From contig NC_052505.1 in assembly GCF_014356525.2 (NCBI RefSeq), positions 5,463,836-5,527,835 on the forward strand: DNA of 64,000 nt. The letters run 5' to 3'. The notes under the pieces are model-generated. The model had not been told where the DNA came from and made no database searches. It saw only the letters and a program-made list of their open reading frames with translations. Origin of the DNA: Nilaparvata lugens (taxonomy: Eukaryota > Arthropoda > Insecta > Hemiptera > Delphacidae). Within the stretch, counting starts at the first letter, position 1; every line of letters starts with the position of its first letter. Positions 54,463 to 64,000 of this stretch are shown here, one piece after another. A program made the translations under genes and the position numbers.

Positions 54463-55070
54463 AAATCACCTGTTGGCGGATGAGAAAAATGAAGGGTTAC
54501 TCCCAAAAAAAATAAATTAGAAGTTAGCTGGATGATAAATCACTACAATGTGGCCATGCACTTTCAATTTTACCTTCTTTTATCCTGTGAAAGGAGGAAG
54601 GATTGAGTAAATCCAGTTTGCCAACAAACTTTACTCAGTCTGTATAATGGTACAAAGGATATTGATAATTTGAATTTGATTGATAAAACAAATCAGAAAT
54701 GATCGTCGAACATACAAATCCACAAAAGGACAACGACTCGAGGCTCTATCATCAGTCAGAGGACAACTGAAATCACCTGTTGGCGTATCGTATGATAAAA
54801 ATGAAGGATTACTCCCAAAAAATAAATTAGAAGTTAGCTGGATGATAAATCACTACAATGTGACCATGCACTTTCAATTTTACCTTCTTGTATCCTGTAA
54901 AAGGAGGTAGGAGTGAGTAGATTCAGTTTACCAACGAACTTTACTCAGTCTGTATAATGGTACAAAGGATATTGATATTTTGAATTCGATTCATGAGACA
55001 AATCAGAAATGATCGTCGAACATACACATCCATAAAAGGACAACGACTCGAGGCTCTACCATCAGTCAGA
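54463..55070 (+). repeat. ~300 bp tandem duplication
   Basis: Copy 1 is about 54463-54760 and copy 2 about 54761-55070. Both contain ATCACCTGTTGGCG, AGAAGTTAGCTGGATGATAA, CTTTACTCAGTCTGTATAAT and GACAACGACTCGAGGCTCTA. Differences are few. Open frames inside are short. Confidence 0.9.
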
Positions 55071-55354
55071 GCTCGTTATGCTCGTTCAATAAATGGATAA
55101 TAATAAATAAATAATGTGATTAGCAGCCTGAACTAAACCGTTTCGCTCTCGCAGAGAAAACTGTCATAATAGAGCTGATCATTCGCCAACCGCCACTTCT
55201 GTTGCATTGGAAACATCCTGTGATAATAATCAGATAATTTTGTTATGAAATTCTTGATAGCTTTGAACAGATTTCAGTTTCTTTACTGTTCATAAATATT
55301 TTAATCCGAAGTGAAAAGTGTAAATTTAAAGTATTGTGGTCACTATAACCTTAG

Positions 55355-55440
55355 TGTCCGGTTTCCCTATAGGGAACTTTGGACTATATAAGGCGAGGTG
55401 GAACTACCCTTGGGTCTCCCCACAATTCAAAGCCATACTC
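55355..55440 (+). mobile_element. SINE-1-like 3' scrap
   Basis: CGGTTTCCCTATAGGGAACT, then GGGTCTCCCCACAATTCAAA and GCCATACTC, resembling the 3' end of SINE-1 (GGACTCCCCACCAACAAAAG then CCATAC). Weak. Confidence 0.35.
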
Positions 55441-56245
55441 TAATAATAATAATGTTCATAAATAGTGAAAATTAAAAAAAAATAGTTAAATAGTAAAATA
55501 GTAAATAGTAAAATAGTTAAAAATTTCAATTTGAAATTTTTGTCTTCCATCAGTTGCTTACTAAATTTGAAATAAATATATATTCAAACACCATAATTAT
55601 TAAGATTTTCTTATCATCACATTTCAAACTGTGATGATTGCCTTAGAGTAGCTTTATCTTGGAATATTTCTATCGCTCTTGTGCATTCATGAATGAGAAA
55701 ATCTCACTTTCATAATTCTCAAAAAATGCTGTCGATATTCCATCAGCAATTCCATTGAAATCAATATTTTTGTATGATTTTTCCTTTCGTGGTTATTCAG
55801 TATATCTGTAGCATACATGTTTCAAAAAGGACGTATAAGTCGGTAGAGTTTGTTGCTCAACGAACTTGATCTGTGGAAAGATTCAAAGAATATGTGTTTG
55901 AAATTTGAAGCTGACTAACAAAAGCGCTCGGAAGTAATTGTAGAACATAGACGAACTATGATTTTAACGTTGATTTCTTCATTTCTGAAGATTAAAATAT
56001 AATGCTGACCTATAAAGTAATTTATAATGATTCGTGTTGAACACATTTTTACTTCACAAGCAATATTCATGAAAGCCAACTTTCTGGATTTCAGTTTAAG
56101 CAAAAGACTCACAATCAGTTTACTGTTCAACTTGATGGGAAGTTTAATTATTGTGAAGAGTTTTGATTGTGTCATATCTCGCTATTAGGCATGAATAAGC
56201 AAATTTGCGGAAGAGATTTGATTTTTGAGACTCGTGGGAAGAGCG
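55441..56245. other. AT-rich stretch without recognisable gene
   Basis: Short ATAGTAAAATAGTAAATAG repeats occur near 55487-55520. An 86-codon minus-strand frame (55915-56175) has no recognised domain. Confidence 0.4.
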
Positions 56246-56360
56246 TCTCTCTCTCTCAATCCTTCTCTCTCTTACCCTGTCACACACCCTCTCTCTCTCA
56301 TTCACAGTCTCTCTTTCTTCCTCATTTTCTCTCTCTCTCTCTCTCTCACACACACTCTTT
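56246..56360 (+). repeat. CT-rich microsatellite
   Basis: A polypyrimidine tract of TCTCTC blocks separated by short CA-containing spacers. It produces Ser/Leu and Glu/Arg frames that are artefacts. Confidence 0.9.
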
Positions 56361-56617
56361 CTTTTCCTAAGCTCCATTCCATCGCGATAGTGATTATTTT
56401 GAGCAGTGTAACGTCATCCCACCACTGAGAGAATTTCTCGTCGTATCTCAGTTGCTTCAGTAATGCATTATTCAAGACAAGAAATGTCTTGTCATACAGA
56501 AGAGCTGGTTAACTAGCTCCTTCCCTCTCTGTCTTCTCCGAATACTTCAAGATTGGATTGACGCTCTACTTGATATAGAGGACCATTGCTTCCCAGTTCA
56601 ACAAACCTACAACTGTA

Positions 56618-57745
56618 TATAGTGGAACCTCGATAATAGTACATCTCAAGGGACTGCTCAAAAGTGTACTATCACGAGATCTGTACTAAATCAGGGTGTA
56701 CTTTATCGAGGTTGAAAGCTATATGGACGTTTCAAGAGACGGCAGAAAAAATGTACTATAACGTTATAGTCCAAAATGTACCCCGTTATAGTCCAAGAAC
56801 TGTGTACAGTGGAACCTCGATATACTACATCTCAAGGGACTGCTCAAAAGTGTACGAGATCTGTACTAAATCGGGGTGTACTTTATCGAGGTTGAAAGCT
56901 ATATGGACGTTTCAAAAGACAGCAGAAAAAATTACTATAACGGGGTATATGGAAGTTAATGTAGTACATCTTAAGGGACTGCTCAAAAATGTACTATTAC
57001 GAGGTCTGCACTGAATTGGGGTGTACTTTATCGAGGTTGAAAGCTATATGGATGTTTCAAGAGACGGCAGAAAATATTTACTTCAATGTTTACCCCGTTA
57101 TAGTCCAATAACTGTGTACAGTGGAACCTTGATATACTACATCTCAAGGGACTGCTCGAAAAGTATACTATCACGAGATCTGTACTAAATCGGGGTGTAC
57201 TTTATCGAGGTTGAAAGCTATATGGACTTTTCAAGAGAAAAAATGTACTATAACGGGGTATATGGACTTTTCAAGAGAAAAAATGTACTATAACGGGGTA
57301 TATGGAAGTTTCAAGGGACTGCTGAAAAATGTACTATAACAGGGTATATGGAGGTTTAACGGGACTGCATAAAAAATGTACAATAACGGGGTACATATGG
57401 AAGTTTCAAGAGACTGCAGAAAAAATGTACTATAACAGGGTATATGAAAGTTTCAATGGACTGCAGAAAAAATGTACTATAACGAGGTTTATGGAAGTTT
57501 AAAGGGACTGCAGAAAAATGTACTATAACAAGGTTTAAGGAAGTTTCAAGTTACTGCAGAAAAAATGTACTATAACGGGGTAATATGGAAGTTTCAAGGA
57601 GGTACCAAAAAAGGTACTACTACGGGGTATATGAAAGTTTCAAGGGACTGCAGGAAAAATGTACTATAACGGGGTGTATGGAAGTTCCAGGGGACTGCAG
57701 AAAAAATACATTATAACGGGGAAACAGGGAATGTACTAAAACATG
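56618..57745 (+). repeat. Satellite with pogo-like terminal motif
   Basis: Large units begin AGTGGAACCTCGATA at about 56620, 56806 and 57119 and share CATCTCAAGGGACTGCTCAA and TGTACTTTATCGAGGTTGAA. From about 57210 to 57745 a shorter ~60 bp unit takes over (GGGGTATATGGAAGTTTCAA ... AAAAATGTACTATAAC). CAGTGGAACCTCGATA resembles pogo-type inverted ends such as that at 44821. Confidence 0.75.
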
Positions 57746-57767
57746 GAAGTTTCACTCCTTACCAATA

Positions 57768-58170
57768 TAGTGAGGTCCACGTTATAATGACAGTGAAGAA
57801 AGATAAGAGAGCAAAGTTGCCGATCCTCTGTTTTATTAATGTCTTCTATAGACCGTAGCTGATACAAGCTTATTGATGTAATATCATTACATTATTGATG
57901 TAATATCTGTTCATTCTCGTTTAAAATAATCAATAGTTATATCTTATTAAGCAATAAATTATATTTTTCAATAATTTAGTACCGTAATGAATTTTCATAA
58001 TAAGGATGAAATATTTTTTTAATTGATTATTAATTCTACATTGTTAAAAGACGATCTGGCAACAGAGCAAAGCTAGAAAGAGATAGCGCTATCCGCTTTG
58101 TTGGATGATAGACAAGGATAGCAATACCATTGCTGATCAAACACTGCCATTATAACGTGAACCTCACTAT
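57768..58170 (+). mobile_element. MITE-A copy, complete
   Basis: Ends TAGTGAGGTCCACGTTATAA and TTATAACGTGAACCTCACTA. The interior has the full set of conserved words (GTTGCCGATCCTCTG, GATCTGGCAACAGAGC, GCTTTGTTGGATGATAGAC). It directly abuts the satellite at 56618-57745. Confidence 0.88.
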
Positions 58171-58430
58171 AGATCATTATTGTCCATGTCGTAAGTGTGA
58201 TGTTCCTCAATGTCCTCCAAGAATGCGCCGCTCGAGAAGGACATTTGATGGATTTACTTTTTAAAAACTAACTTGAGTCGTTTTTTGCCGAAAACTTCCA
58301 TTGTAACTACAAGTTTTGCAATTTATTTCAATCCAATACCTTTAAAATTGAATTATTGACAAGTATTTCAAAACTACCCGATCAATCTGCGCCTTGGAAT
58401 AACCAATCCATGATATAATTTTGACAGTTA

Positions 58431-58618
58431 GGCTCAACTCACACTCACGCGACTCAGGTCGAGAAGAGACTCGACTCTAGTCGAGAGCATGTGTTTTCAA
58501 ATGGTGACACTCAGACCAGTCGATTCTAGTCTCCGCGACGTCACCATTTGAAAACACATGCTCTCGACTAGAGTCGAGTCTCTTCTCGACCTGAGTCGCG
58601 TGAGTGTGAGTTGAGTCT
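58431..58618. mobile_element. Foldback MITE, GRCTCAACTCACAC family
   Basis: The left end GGCTCAACTCACACTCACGC and right end GCGTGAGTGTGAGTTGAGTC pair. The arms extend about 82 bp to TTTTCAAATGGTGAC and are nearly perfect. The loop is about 24 bp. Flanked by TTA on both sides. Confidence 0.9.
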
Positions 58619-59541
58619 TAAACTGCATACTTAGACTGCTACGTCGTGTCAAATGTATTAAAAAGTGATCATTAACAAGCATTCCATATTGGGAAGTCAA
58701 TTTGACGAATTGAAACATAATAAAAGTAATCTAGTACAGTTTTCATAATGTTTCAAATGATATCGTCCATTTGTAGATATTCATTTGTTAAAATGGAATG
58801 ATCATATTAATTTGTAGTATGGCCGGGGGTGTCGTGTTTAATTGAAATAGTTGACAGAAACCGGATGAAGTTTGGATGTGCACCTGCTGCCCTATATAGT
58901 GAGGTCCATGTTATAATGACAGTGGAAGAAGATAGTAGTGCATCGTTGCCGATTCTCTGCTTTGCCACTTCTCTCTGTAGAGGATAGCTGATACCGGTAT
59001 ATCTCATGTGATATCAACTGTTCCTTTAGAATAATCAATCATATTTTATTCGTCAAGAGAACATATTTTCCAATGATTTGATAATAAATTCTCAAATTTG
59101 AGATTGGATATCTTGTTATTCAATTATCTTATTATATTAAGCGAGCAATTTCTGTATATATTTATATATTGGTTATTTATGTACAACGGATCTTGAAAAC
59201 GGCTCTAACGATTTTGATGAAACTTGCATATAGTAGGTTTATGATATAAAAATTCGATTGCACTAGGTCTCATCTCTAGGAAAAGTCGCTGAACGACATT
59301 AAAAGGATATTCATTCTTGGAAAAACAGCCGAGGCTTTCGTCGTCTGTGTAGCTGTAAAATATAAACACGACCTTAAAGATGAAGAAACCTTGAGGGTTT
59401 GAAAGGTAAAATAGAATTATTCATAATTAATCAGTTTAATTAATCATAATTTACAGTTCCAAGTGATTAGTGAGTGTTATTTTCTCAATCAAAATTCGAC
59501 TTTTCTGTTTTAAAATATTTGGACTGAAAATTGGACTTGAA

Positions 59542-60298
59542 ATCGTAACTAGTAGTTCTGTGAACAGTAGACCTCGCGCTCAGTAAGCTACATTGACCTG
59601 TTGTTATGTTTTCTCAAAAATTAATAAATAATTTATCAATTTAAAAAGTCTAGAAAAACTCCTAAATGAATATAGAGCTTTCTGTCCTATCGTACCGTGA
59701 CGTGTCGTCTCGGAATTTGAGTGTGAGCGCTGTTATCAGGACTGGCTGCAACTGTCTACAAGGTTGATGGAAAGATACAATTTTCAAGATGTTCGATGTT
59801 TTTGAACGGGTAGTATTAAGGTGCGTACAGATATACGCGCCGCGAACATGAGCAATTCATTTTTAATCAGCTGACTATATCTGTATTTTTACAGAAACGG
59901 TAAGATACATATATAAAAAGCTTGGCATCAGCTGATTAAAAGTGAATTTCTCATGTTCGCGGCGCGAAAATCTGTACGCACCTTTATAGTCCACTAGACA
60001 GCTGATTTATGACGAATAATTCTATAGCCTGATTTTTACGGTAATATTGGCGTATGAAGGAGGCTCCTTTTTCCTTTTATATTATCCTTGAAATGCAAAA
60101 TTTCTAAAAACCTTGTATAAAGGCTACGTCGACGTGCAATTTAAAAAGGAACATACCTGTCAAATTTCATTAAAATCTATTACCGCGTTTCGCCGTAAAT
60201 GCGCAACATAAAAACATATAAACATTTTAACATTTAAACATTAAGAGAAATGCCAAACCGTCGACTTGAATCTTAGACCTCACTTCGCTCGGTCAAAA
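59542..60298 (-). mobile_element. Family-2 element, copy 3, third layer of the nest
   Basis: Inverted: on plus it begins CTAGTAGTTCTGTGAACAGT and ends CTCACTTCGCTCGGTCAAAA. Shares GCCTGATTTTTACGGTAATA, TTTATATTATCCTTGAAATG and CGCGTTTCGCCG with copy 2. The flanks join as CGTA|TATGGAACATAACC, matching the uninterrupted family-3 copy 2 near 7765. The interior 59575-59815 is unlike the other copies. Confidence 0.65.
59820..59982. mobile_element. MITE with TTAA target (copy 2), innermost layer
   Basis: Ends GGTGCGTACAGATATACGCG and CGCGAAAATCTGTACGCACC, flanked by TTAA (59816-59819) and TTTA (59983-59986). The loop TATATCTGTATTTTTACAGA is in the orientation opposite to copy 1 at 52053. Confidence 0.85.
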
Positions 60299-60732
60299 AT
60301 ATGGAACATAACCTATTTTTTGGACTAGGGCCTATAAATCTAAATTCGGGGATGATACAGTTTTGAGCTGTGCCTGTTGGTCCTTCCCCAATCAATTGAG
60401 AGAATTGTGATCTGTGTATCAATAAATAATAAATATAAACTATGCTTTTGTACTCAAGAGCGAAACTCGGTGCCCCGATATTATTTCTAAATCGTAAAAA
60501 ATTGATCTGGCAACGTTACGGAGCTAGAAAAGGAAAGCGCTATCTGCTTTGTCGAATGATAGACGAGGATAGCAACAACAATATTAATTATACTTCTACA
60601 TTGTTGAAAATTGATCTGGCAACGTTGATGAGGTAGAAAAGGATAGTGCTATCTGCTTTGTCGAATGATAGACAAGTATAGCAACACCAATGTTGAATCA
60701 AATACTGTCGTTATAACGTGGACCACACTATA

Positions 60733-61541
60733 GAAGAGTATCTGTTCTGTGGTATAACGTTTCAAATTAAAATGATTGTCATGAGGGTGGGCCGGAGGAG
60801 GTTTCCCGTTTATTGGAATAGTTGACAGAGACCGAATACAGTTTGGATGTCCTATAGAACCTATACAGTTTCCTGCTGCCCTGTAGGAAGAGTGAAGCCG
60901 CAAGTAACAGACATTTCCCCAAGAGGTTGACCCACATGAAACTCTCTCCAAACTTCCGAGCAATCAGAAAAGTTTGGCTCTCGTTGAAAGCATTTGTTTC
61001 GGACACTTGTCGCTCCAACTTTCGCCTCCAAACTGAACATTTTCGACTGATGAATTTTCATCCCGTTGTTTTTCCAAGTCCGCCGAGAATTGTACTCTCT
61101 CTTTTTCTGTTCTCCAATTAGACAAGTTGATCGGCGACTCTTCTTGCATGCAACTTCACAGCTTCGAGTTGTGACGACTAGATAGAGAGTATACAGTACT
61201 TTAAAATGACTTTTACAACTTCGAAACATAACTTTTGTCATTAACATCCCAGAAACTTTCACTCATAGTCAGATGAGGAATTTCATTTTGTGAATGAACG
61301 TTGAGCTCTTCATAAACGAACTCTGTTCTATATACTGATTTTGTTCTATATACTGACTTTGTTCTACATACTGAACTATGTTTTATAGATACTTGAAGCT
61401 GGTTCACATATACTTGAATCTATGTTTTTTGTAATTGTTTGACTTATACTTAAGTGTCAAAAAATTGACGAAGTCCAAGTATTCATGTGAATATCTCATG
61501 ACCAATAAAAATCTATTATAAATTCTATGTTGTGCAACCAT
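60733..61541. other. Stretch without recognisable gene
   Basis: 60786-60898 is related to 58826-58896 (GAATAGTTGACAGA...CCG, AGTTTGGATGT, CTGCTGCCCT). Several overlapping open frames at 60861-61262 have no recognised domain. A small ~20 bp repeat TTGTTCTAYATACTGA occurs near 61324-61380. Confidence 0.45.
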
Positions 61542-61650
61542 AGTGAGGTCCACTTTATAATGGCAGTGAAAAAGGATAGGAAAACAGCGTTGTTGATTCT
61601 CTGCCTTGCCGCTGCCTTCTATAGAGGAAAGCTGATACCAGTATGATGTT
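61541..61650 (+). mobile_element. MITE-A left-end fragment
   Basis: TAGTGAGGTCCACTTTATAA, TTCTCTGCCTTGCCGCTGCC and AGGAAAGCTGATACCAGTAT, then sequence unrelated to the family. Confidence 0.75.
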
Positions 61651-61874
61651 TTTTTGTTTTTATCTCTAGCATACTTCTTGGTTGTGTGGTTTTTTCCGAA
61701 ATTGTATTTTGAAATGAATAAATTGAAATTAAGAATCAAAACGTTGCTTATAATATAAACGTATTACCATTTAAAAGTATAAAACTAACCTTCTAGGCTA
61801 TTTAGACAAGATCTGAGATCTTCACCCTGTCGTGGTCGACGACGGCATTTACGCACAAACGAAAACCCACTTAA

Positions 61875-62184
61875 GGGCCGGTTTCCGAGCTCGGGGTTTA
61901 GCTAAGTTCTAGACTTTAAACAGCTGGAGTCAGAAAGTTGACTTTCTGAAACGGGGCTTTTGGAAACGTTTTTCTTTGATGAAATGATACATTCCTGAAT
62001 AATTCAAAATAACTGAAACTTTTAACAATTTTCTCTTTATTTTATTTTGTGTTCAACTTTCTATTTTTTCGAAATTTAATTTAAACGTGGACTACGTCTA
62101 CGCCTCGTTTCGCAAAGCCAATTTTCTGACTCCAGCTGTTTACAATCTAGAACTTAGCTGAATGTGGTGCTCGGAACACGGCCC
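61875..62184. mobile_element. TIR element, GGGCCGKKTTCCGAGC ends
   Basis: Left end GGGCCGGTTTCCGAGC, then TTAGCTAAGTTCTAGA and AAACAGCTGGAGTCAGAAA. The right side carries these inverted and ends GCTCGGAACACGGCCC. Flanked by TTAA on the left and TAAG on the right. Non-coding, about 310 bp. Confidence 0.8.
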
Positions 62185-62185
62185 T

Positions 62186-62865
62186 AAGAAGTGGAAGACT
62201 TTTGCTATCTTTCATTTCAATTAAATTAGCAACATGAACAAAGATTAGAATCATAAATATGAATTTTTTCAAGGATTATCAGTCTATAATCACAGATATA
62301 AACCTACATGTGAACACACAATGCAAAAGAGTGAATATTGAAAACCTATATGTGCTATAATTCCTGCTATAATTTGAAAACTGTCTAGGCTATAACACAG
62401 AGAGAATCTAGACAGAGCTCTGGATGACCCGAATCCTGATTTTCATCTGACAATTATTACTAGCTGCCCCGCTTTGAGAGCTGTGCGACATTAATTGTAT
62501 GAGAGTGGAAGGCGTGTTATTGCACAACTTTATAATCATAGCCAGTACAGTGGCCAGCAACAAAATGAGAACTCAGAGACAGCAAGCGCCCAACAAATGC
62601 GTCATCCCGTCCCATTCAGCTCACAGCCAACAGAAACTGAGTTCAGAATAATATAAAGCTTTGCTTCTGCTCCACAGTCGCCCTGGTCAAATGGCAAGGA
62701 CATCGAAATATTGCAGTTTCACGCAATGCTAGTTATTAATCCCACGTTTGACGCATACATTTGGTGTTTTGGAATACGGTGTTTCTGTTTTGACAGCGGT
62801 TCAACTCACGCGTTTGAATATGAACTTTTGAACGTGTATAAAACTATTGAACAAATACTTCTATT
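62186..62865. other. Stretch without recognisable gene
   Basis: A promoter-like AATATAAAGC lies near 62650, but no downstream coding frame can be supported. No shared repeats were noticed. Confidence 0.4.
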
Positions 62866-63065
62866 ATATTGAGCGAGCGATTTCTGTATTCCTATCATAT
62901 TAAGCGAGCAAATTCTGTATATCTGTTTATATTTTTATATTTCTATATTTTTATATCTGGTTATTCATGTTCAACAGATCTAGAAAACGGCTCTAACGAT
63001 TTTCACGAAATTTGGAACATAGTAGGTTCGAAAAAAATCGATTGCACTAGTTCTCATCCTTGGGA
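62866..63065 (+). mobile_element. Family-3 repeat, copy 6, truncated
   Basis: TATATTGAGCGAGCGATTTC followed by a second start TATCATATTAAGCGAGCAAA. Runs to ATTGCACTAGTTCTCATCCT, where the next copy begins. Confidence 0.65.
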
Positions 63066-63458
63066 TATCATATTAAGCGAGCAAATTCTGTATCTGTTTA
63101 TATTTTTATATGTCTATATTTTTATATCTGGTTATTCATGTTCAACAGATCTAGAAAACGGCTCTAACGATTTTCACGAAATTTGGAACATAGTAGGTTT
63201 GAAAAAATTCGATTGCACTAGGTCTCATCCTTGGGAAAACTCGCTGAACGACATTAAAAGCTGGAACAGCTGAGGCTTTCGTCGTCTGTGGATAGTAAAT
63301 AGTGAGCGAGTGATTCTGTGGAAAATCAAAATTTCGCATCCCCGAAATTCATAAGCTGATGTATAGCCAGCTGTAAAATATAAAAACGATAATTTTAGAG
63401 AATTGTATTCAGTTTTTCAAAAATAAAAATAACGAGCGAAGCTCGGTGCCCCGATATT
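63066..63458 (+). mobile_element. Family-3 repeat, copy 7, internally deleted
   Basis: Starts TATCATATTAAGCGAGCAAA and ends ACGAGCGAAGCTCGGTGCCC then CGATATT. Shorter than the ~750 bp copies. Confidence 0.65.
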
Positions 63459-64000
63459 TATATGGTTATTTGGCTATTTATGCCCAACGGATCTCGAAAA
63501 CCGCTCTAACGATTTTCACGAAATTTATAACATAGGTTTATAATATAAAAATTCGATTGTACTAGGTCTTATCCCTGACAAAACTCACTGAAGGACATGA
63601 AAAGGATATTTATTCAGCCTTGGAAAAACAGATGATAATTTCGTCATCAGTCGATAACAGAAGATGCGAGTGCCTGTGTGGGAGAGAAACAGAATTATTT
63701 TCAGCTGTTGAATCAATCACCTTATCTAACGAGAAATAACTAGAAATTTTAATCGACTTGATCAAAATAATCTGGTTTTTTGAAATGACATGGTATAAAA
63801 TTCTAAATTAGAGTATATCCTAATTTTCAAAGTTAATCATTATTTTACAGTTTTAAGTGATTATTTGTTATTCAATTTGGTTTGTAAACAATCTAAACTA
63901 GAACTTTTCTGTTTTCAAATGTTTGGACTGAAAATTGGACCTGAGTTCAAGAGTGTATGGAACATAACCTACTTTTTTGGACTATTTATAGTGTATAAAT
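63459..64000 (+). mobile_element. Family-3 repeat, copy 8, runs off the window
   Basis: Begins inside the element (TATGGTTATTTGGCTATTTA), has CAACGGATCTCGAAAACCGC and continues to GGAACATAACCTACTTTTTT at the window end. It is head-to-tail with copy 7, without its 5' end. Confidence 0.65.

Larger units (their letters stand above)
59130..60482 (+). mobile_element. Family-3 repeat, copy 5, second layer of the nest
   Basis: Starts ATATTAAGCGAGCAATTTCT, is interrupted at about 59542-60298, and ends AGAGCGAAACTCGGTGCCCC then GATATTA. The MITE-A sequence continues on both sides. Confidence 0.7.
58897..60730 (+). mobile_element. MITE-A copy, outermost layer of a four-level nest
   Basis: The left end is TAGTGAGGTCCATGTTATAA and the right end is TTATAACGTGGACCACACTA. 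Flanking TA (58895-58896, 60731-60732) joined across the insertion gives CTGCCCTA-TA-GAAGAG, matching CTGCCCTGTAGGAAGAG at about 60882-60898, a related empty site. Split near 59130 by family-3 copy 5. The right terminal ~115 bp is present twice in tandem (60490-60605 and 60606-60730). Confidence 0.85.

Noticed and set aside
56664..57014. 116-codon frame
   Set aside because: It lies in the 56.6 kb satellite and repeats with it.
60861..61262. 133-codon minus-strand frame
   Set aside because: No domain, overlaps other frames of similar length in several phases, and part is related to non-coding sequence at 58826-58896.

Overview
This window looks like intergenic or intronic DNA from an AT-rich arthropod genome. 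I see no host gene that I can defend anywhere in its 64 kb. The interstitial (TTAGG)16 block at 8771-8850 is the canonical arthropod telomere unit. Together with Penelope-like, RTE-like and Jockey/CR1-like retroelement remnants, tRNA-derived SINEs, Helitrons and many foldback MITEs, it points to an insect; a repeat-rich hemipteran such as a planthopper is my guess (inference). There is one 100-N assembly gap at 26316-26415.

Layout. Positions 1-8600 hold retroelement remnants: a Penelope endonuclease-tail scrap, LINE reverse-transcriptase C-termini, a SINE, and two copies of a ~750 bp non-autonomous element here called family-3. A Penelope-like 3' region at 6194-6790 carries a C-terminal coding stub, a CCAAT/TATA promoter and a decayed hammerhead ribozyme. 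Positions 8700-15700 hold the telomeric block, tandemly duplicated SINEs, a MITE, an inverted pair of hammerhead-bearing Penelope-type ends flanked by an 11-bp target duplication, and a ~175 bp satellite broken up by later insertions. Positions 16700-25700 hold a three-level nest (MITE-A > family-2 > Helitron), an RTE remnant, an 11-bp minisatellite and a 520 bp TG array inside a longer dispersed element (family-4). Positions 26000-33000 hold a MITE swollen by a 297-bp tandem array, a second family-4 copy and a broken LINE on the minus strand with endonuclease and reverse-transcriptase pieces. Positions 33500-41300 hold a TIR element whose own end has been amplified into an 81-bp array, another TIR element, SINEs and a second RTE fragment. 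Positions 41700-53200 hold long palindromes, a Helitron with a precise empty site, a pogo-like element, an octamer expansion and a tandem array carrying a TTAA-flanked MITE and another Helitron. Positions 53200-64000 hold tandem duplications, a satellite with pogo-like ends, a four-level nest of mobile elements and three family-3 copies that run off the end.

The recurrent families named below are: MITE-A (ends TAGTGAGGTCCACGTTATAA, TA target, at least 12 instances); MITE-C (275 bp, ends CATAGAGAAAC, apparent 7-bp target duplication); a Helitron (four copies, 5' TC and 3' CTAG, inserted between A and T); family-2 (Helitron-like, variable interior); family-3 (~750 bp, ATTAARCGAGC to CCCCGATATT); family-4 (begins near CCTTGCCCTA, contains TG arrays, ends near CCACACCAGATTTTT); SINE-1 and SINE-2. 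Because copies are repeated within the window, uninterrupted paralogues often serve as empty sites, so several insertion boundaries can be read directly.
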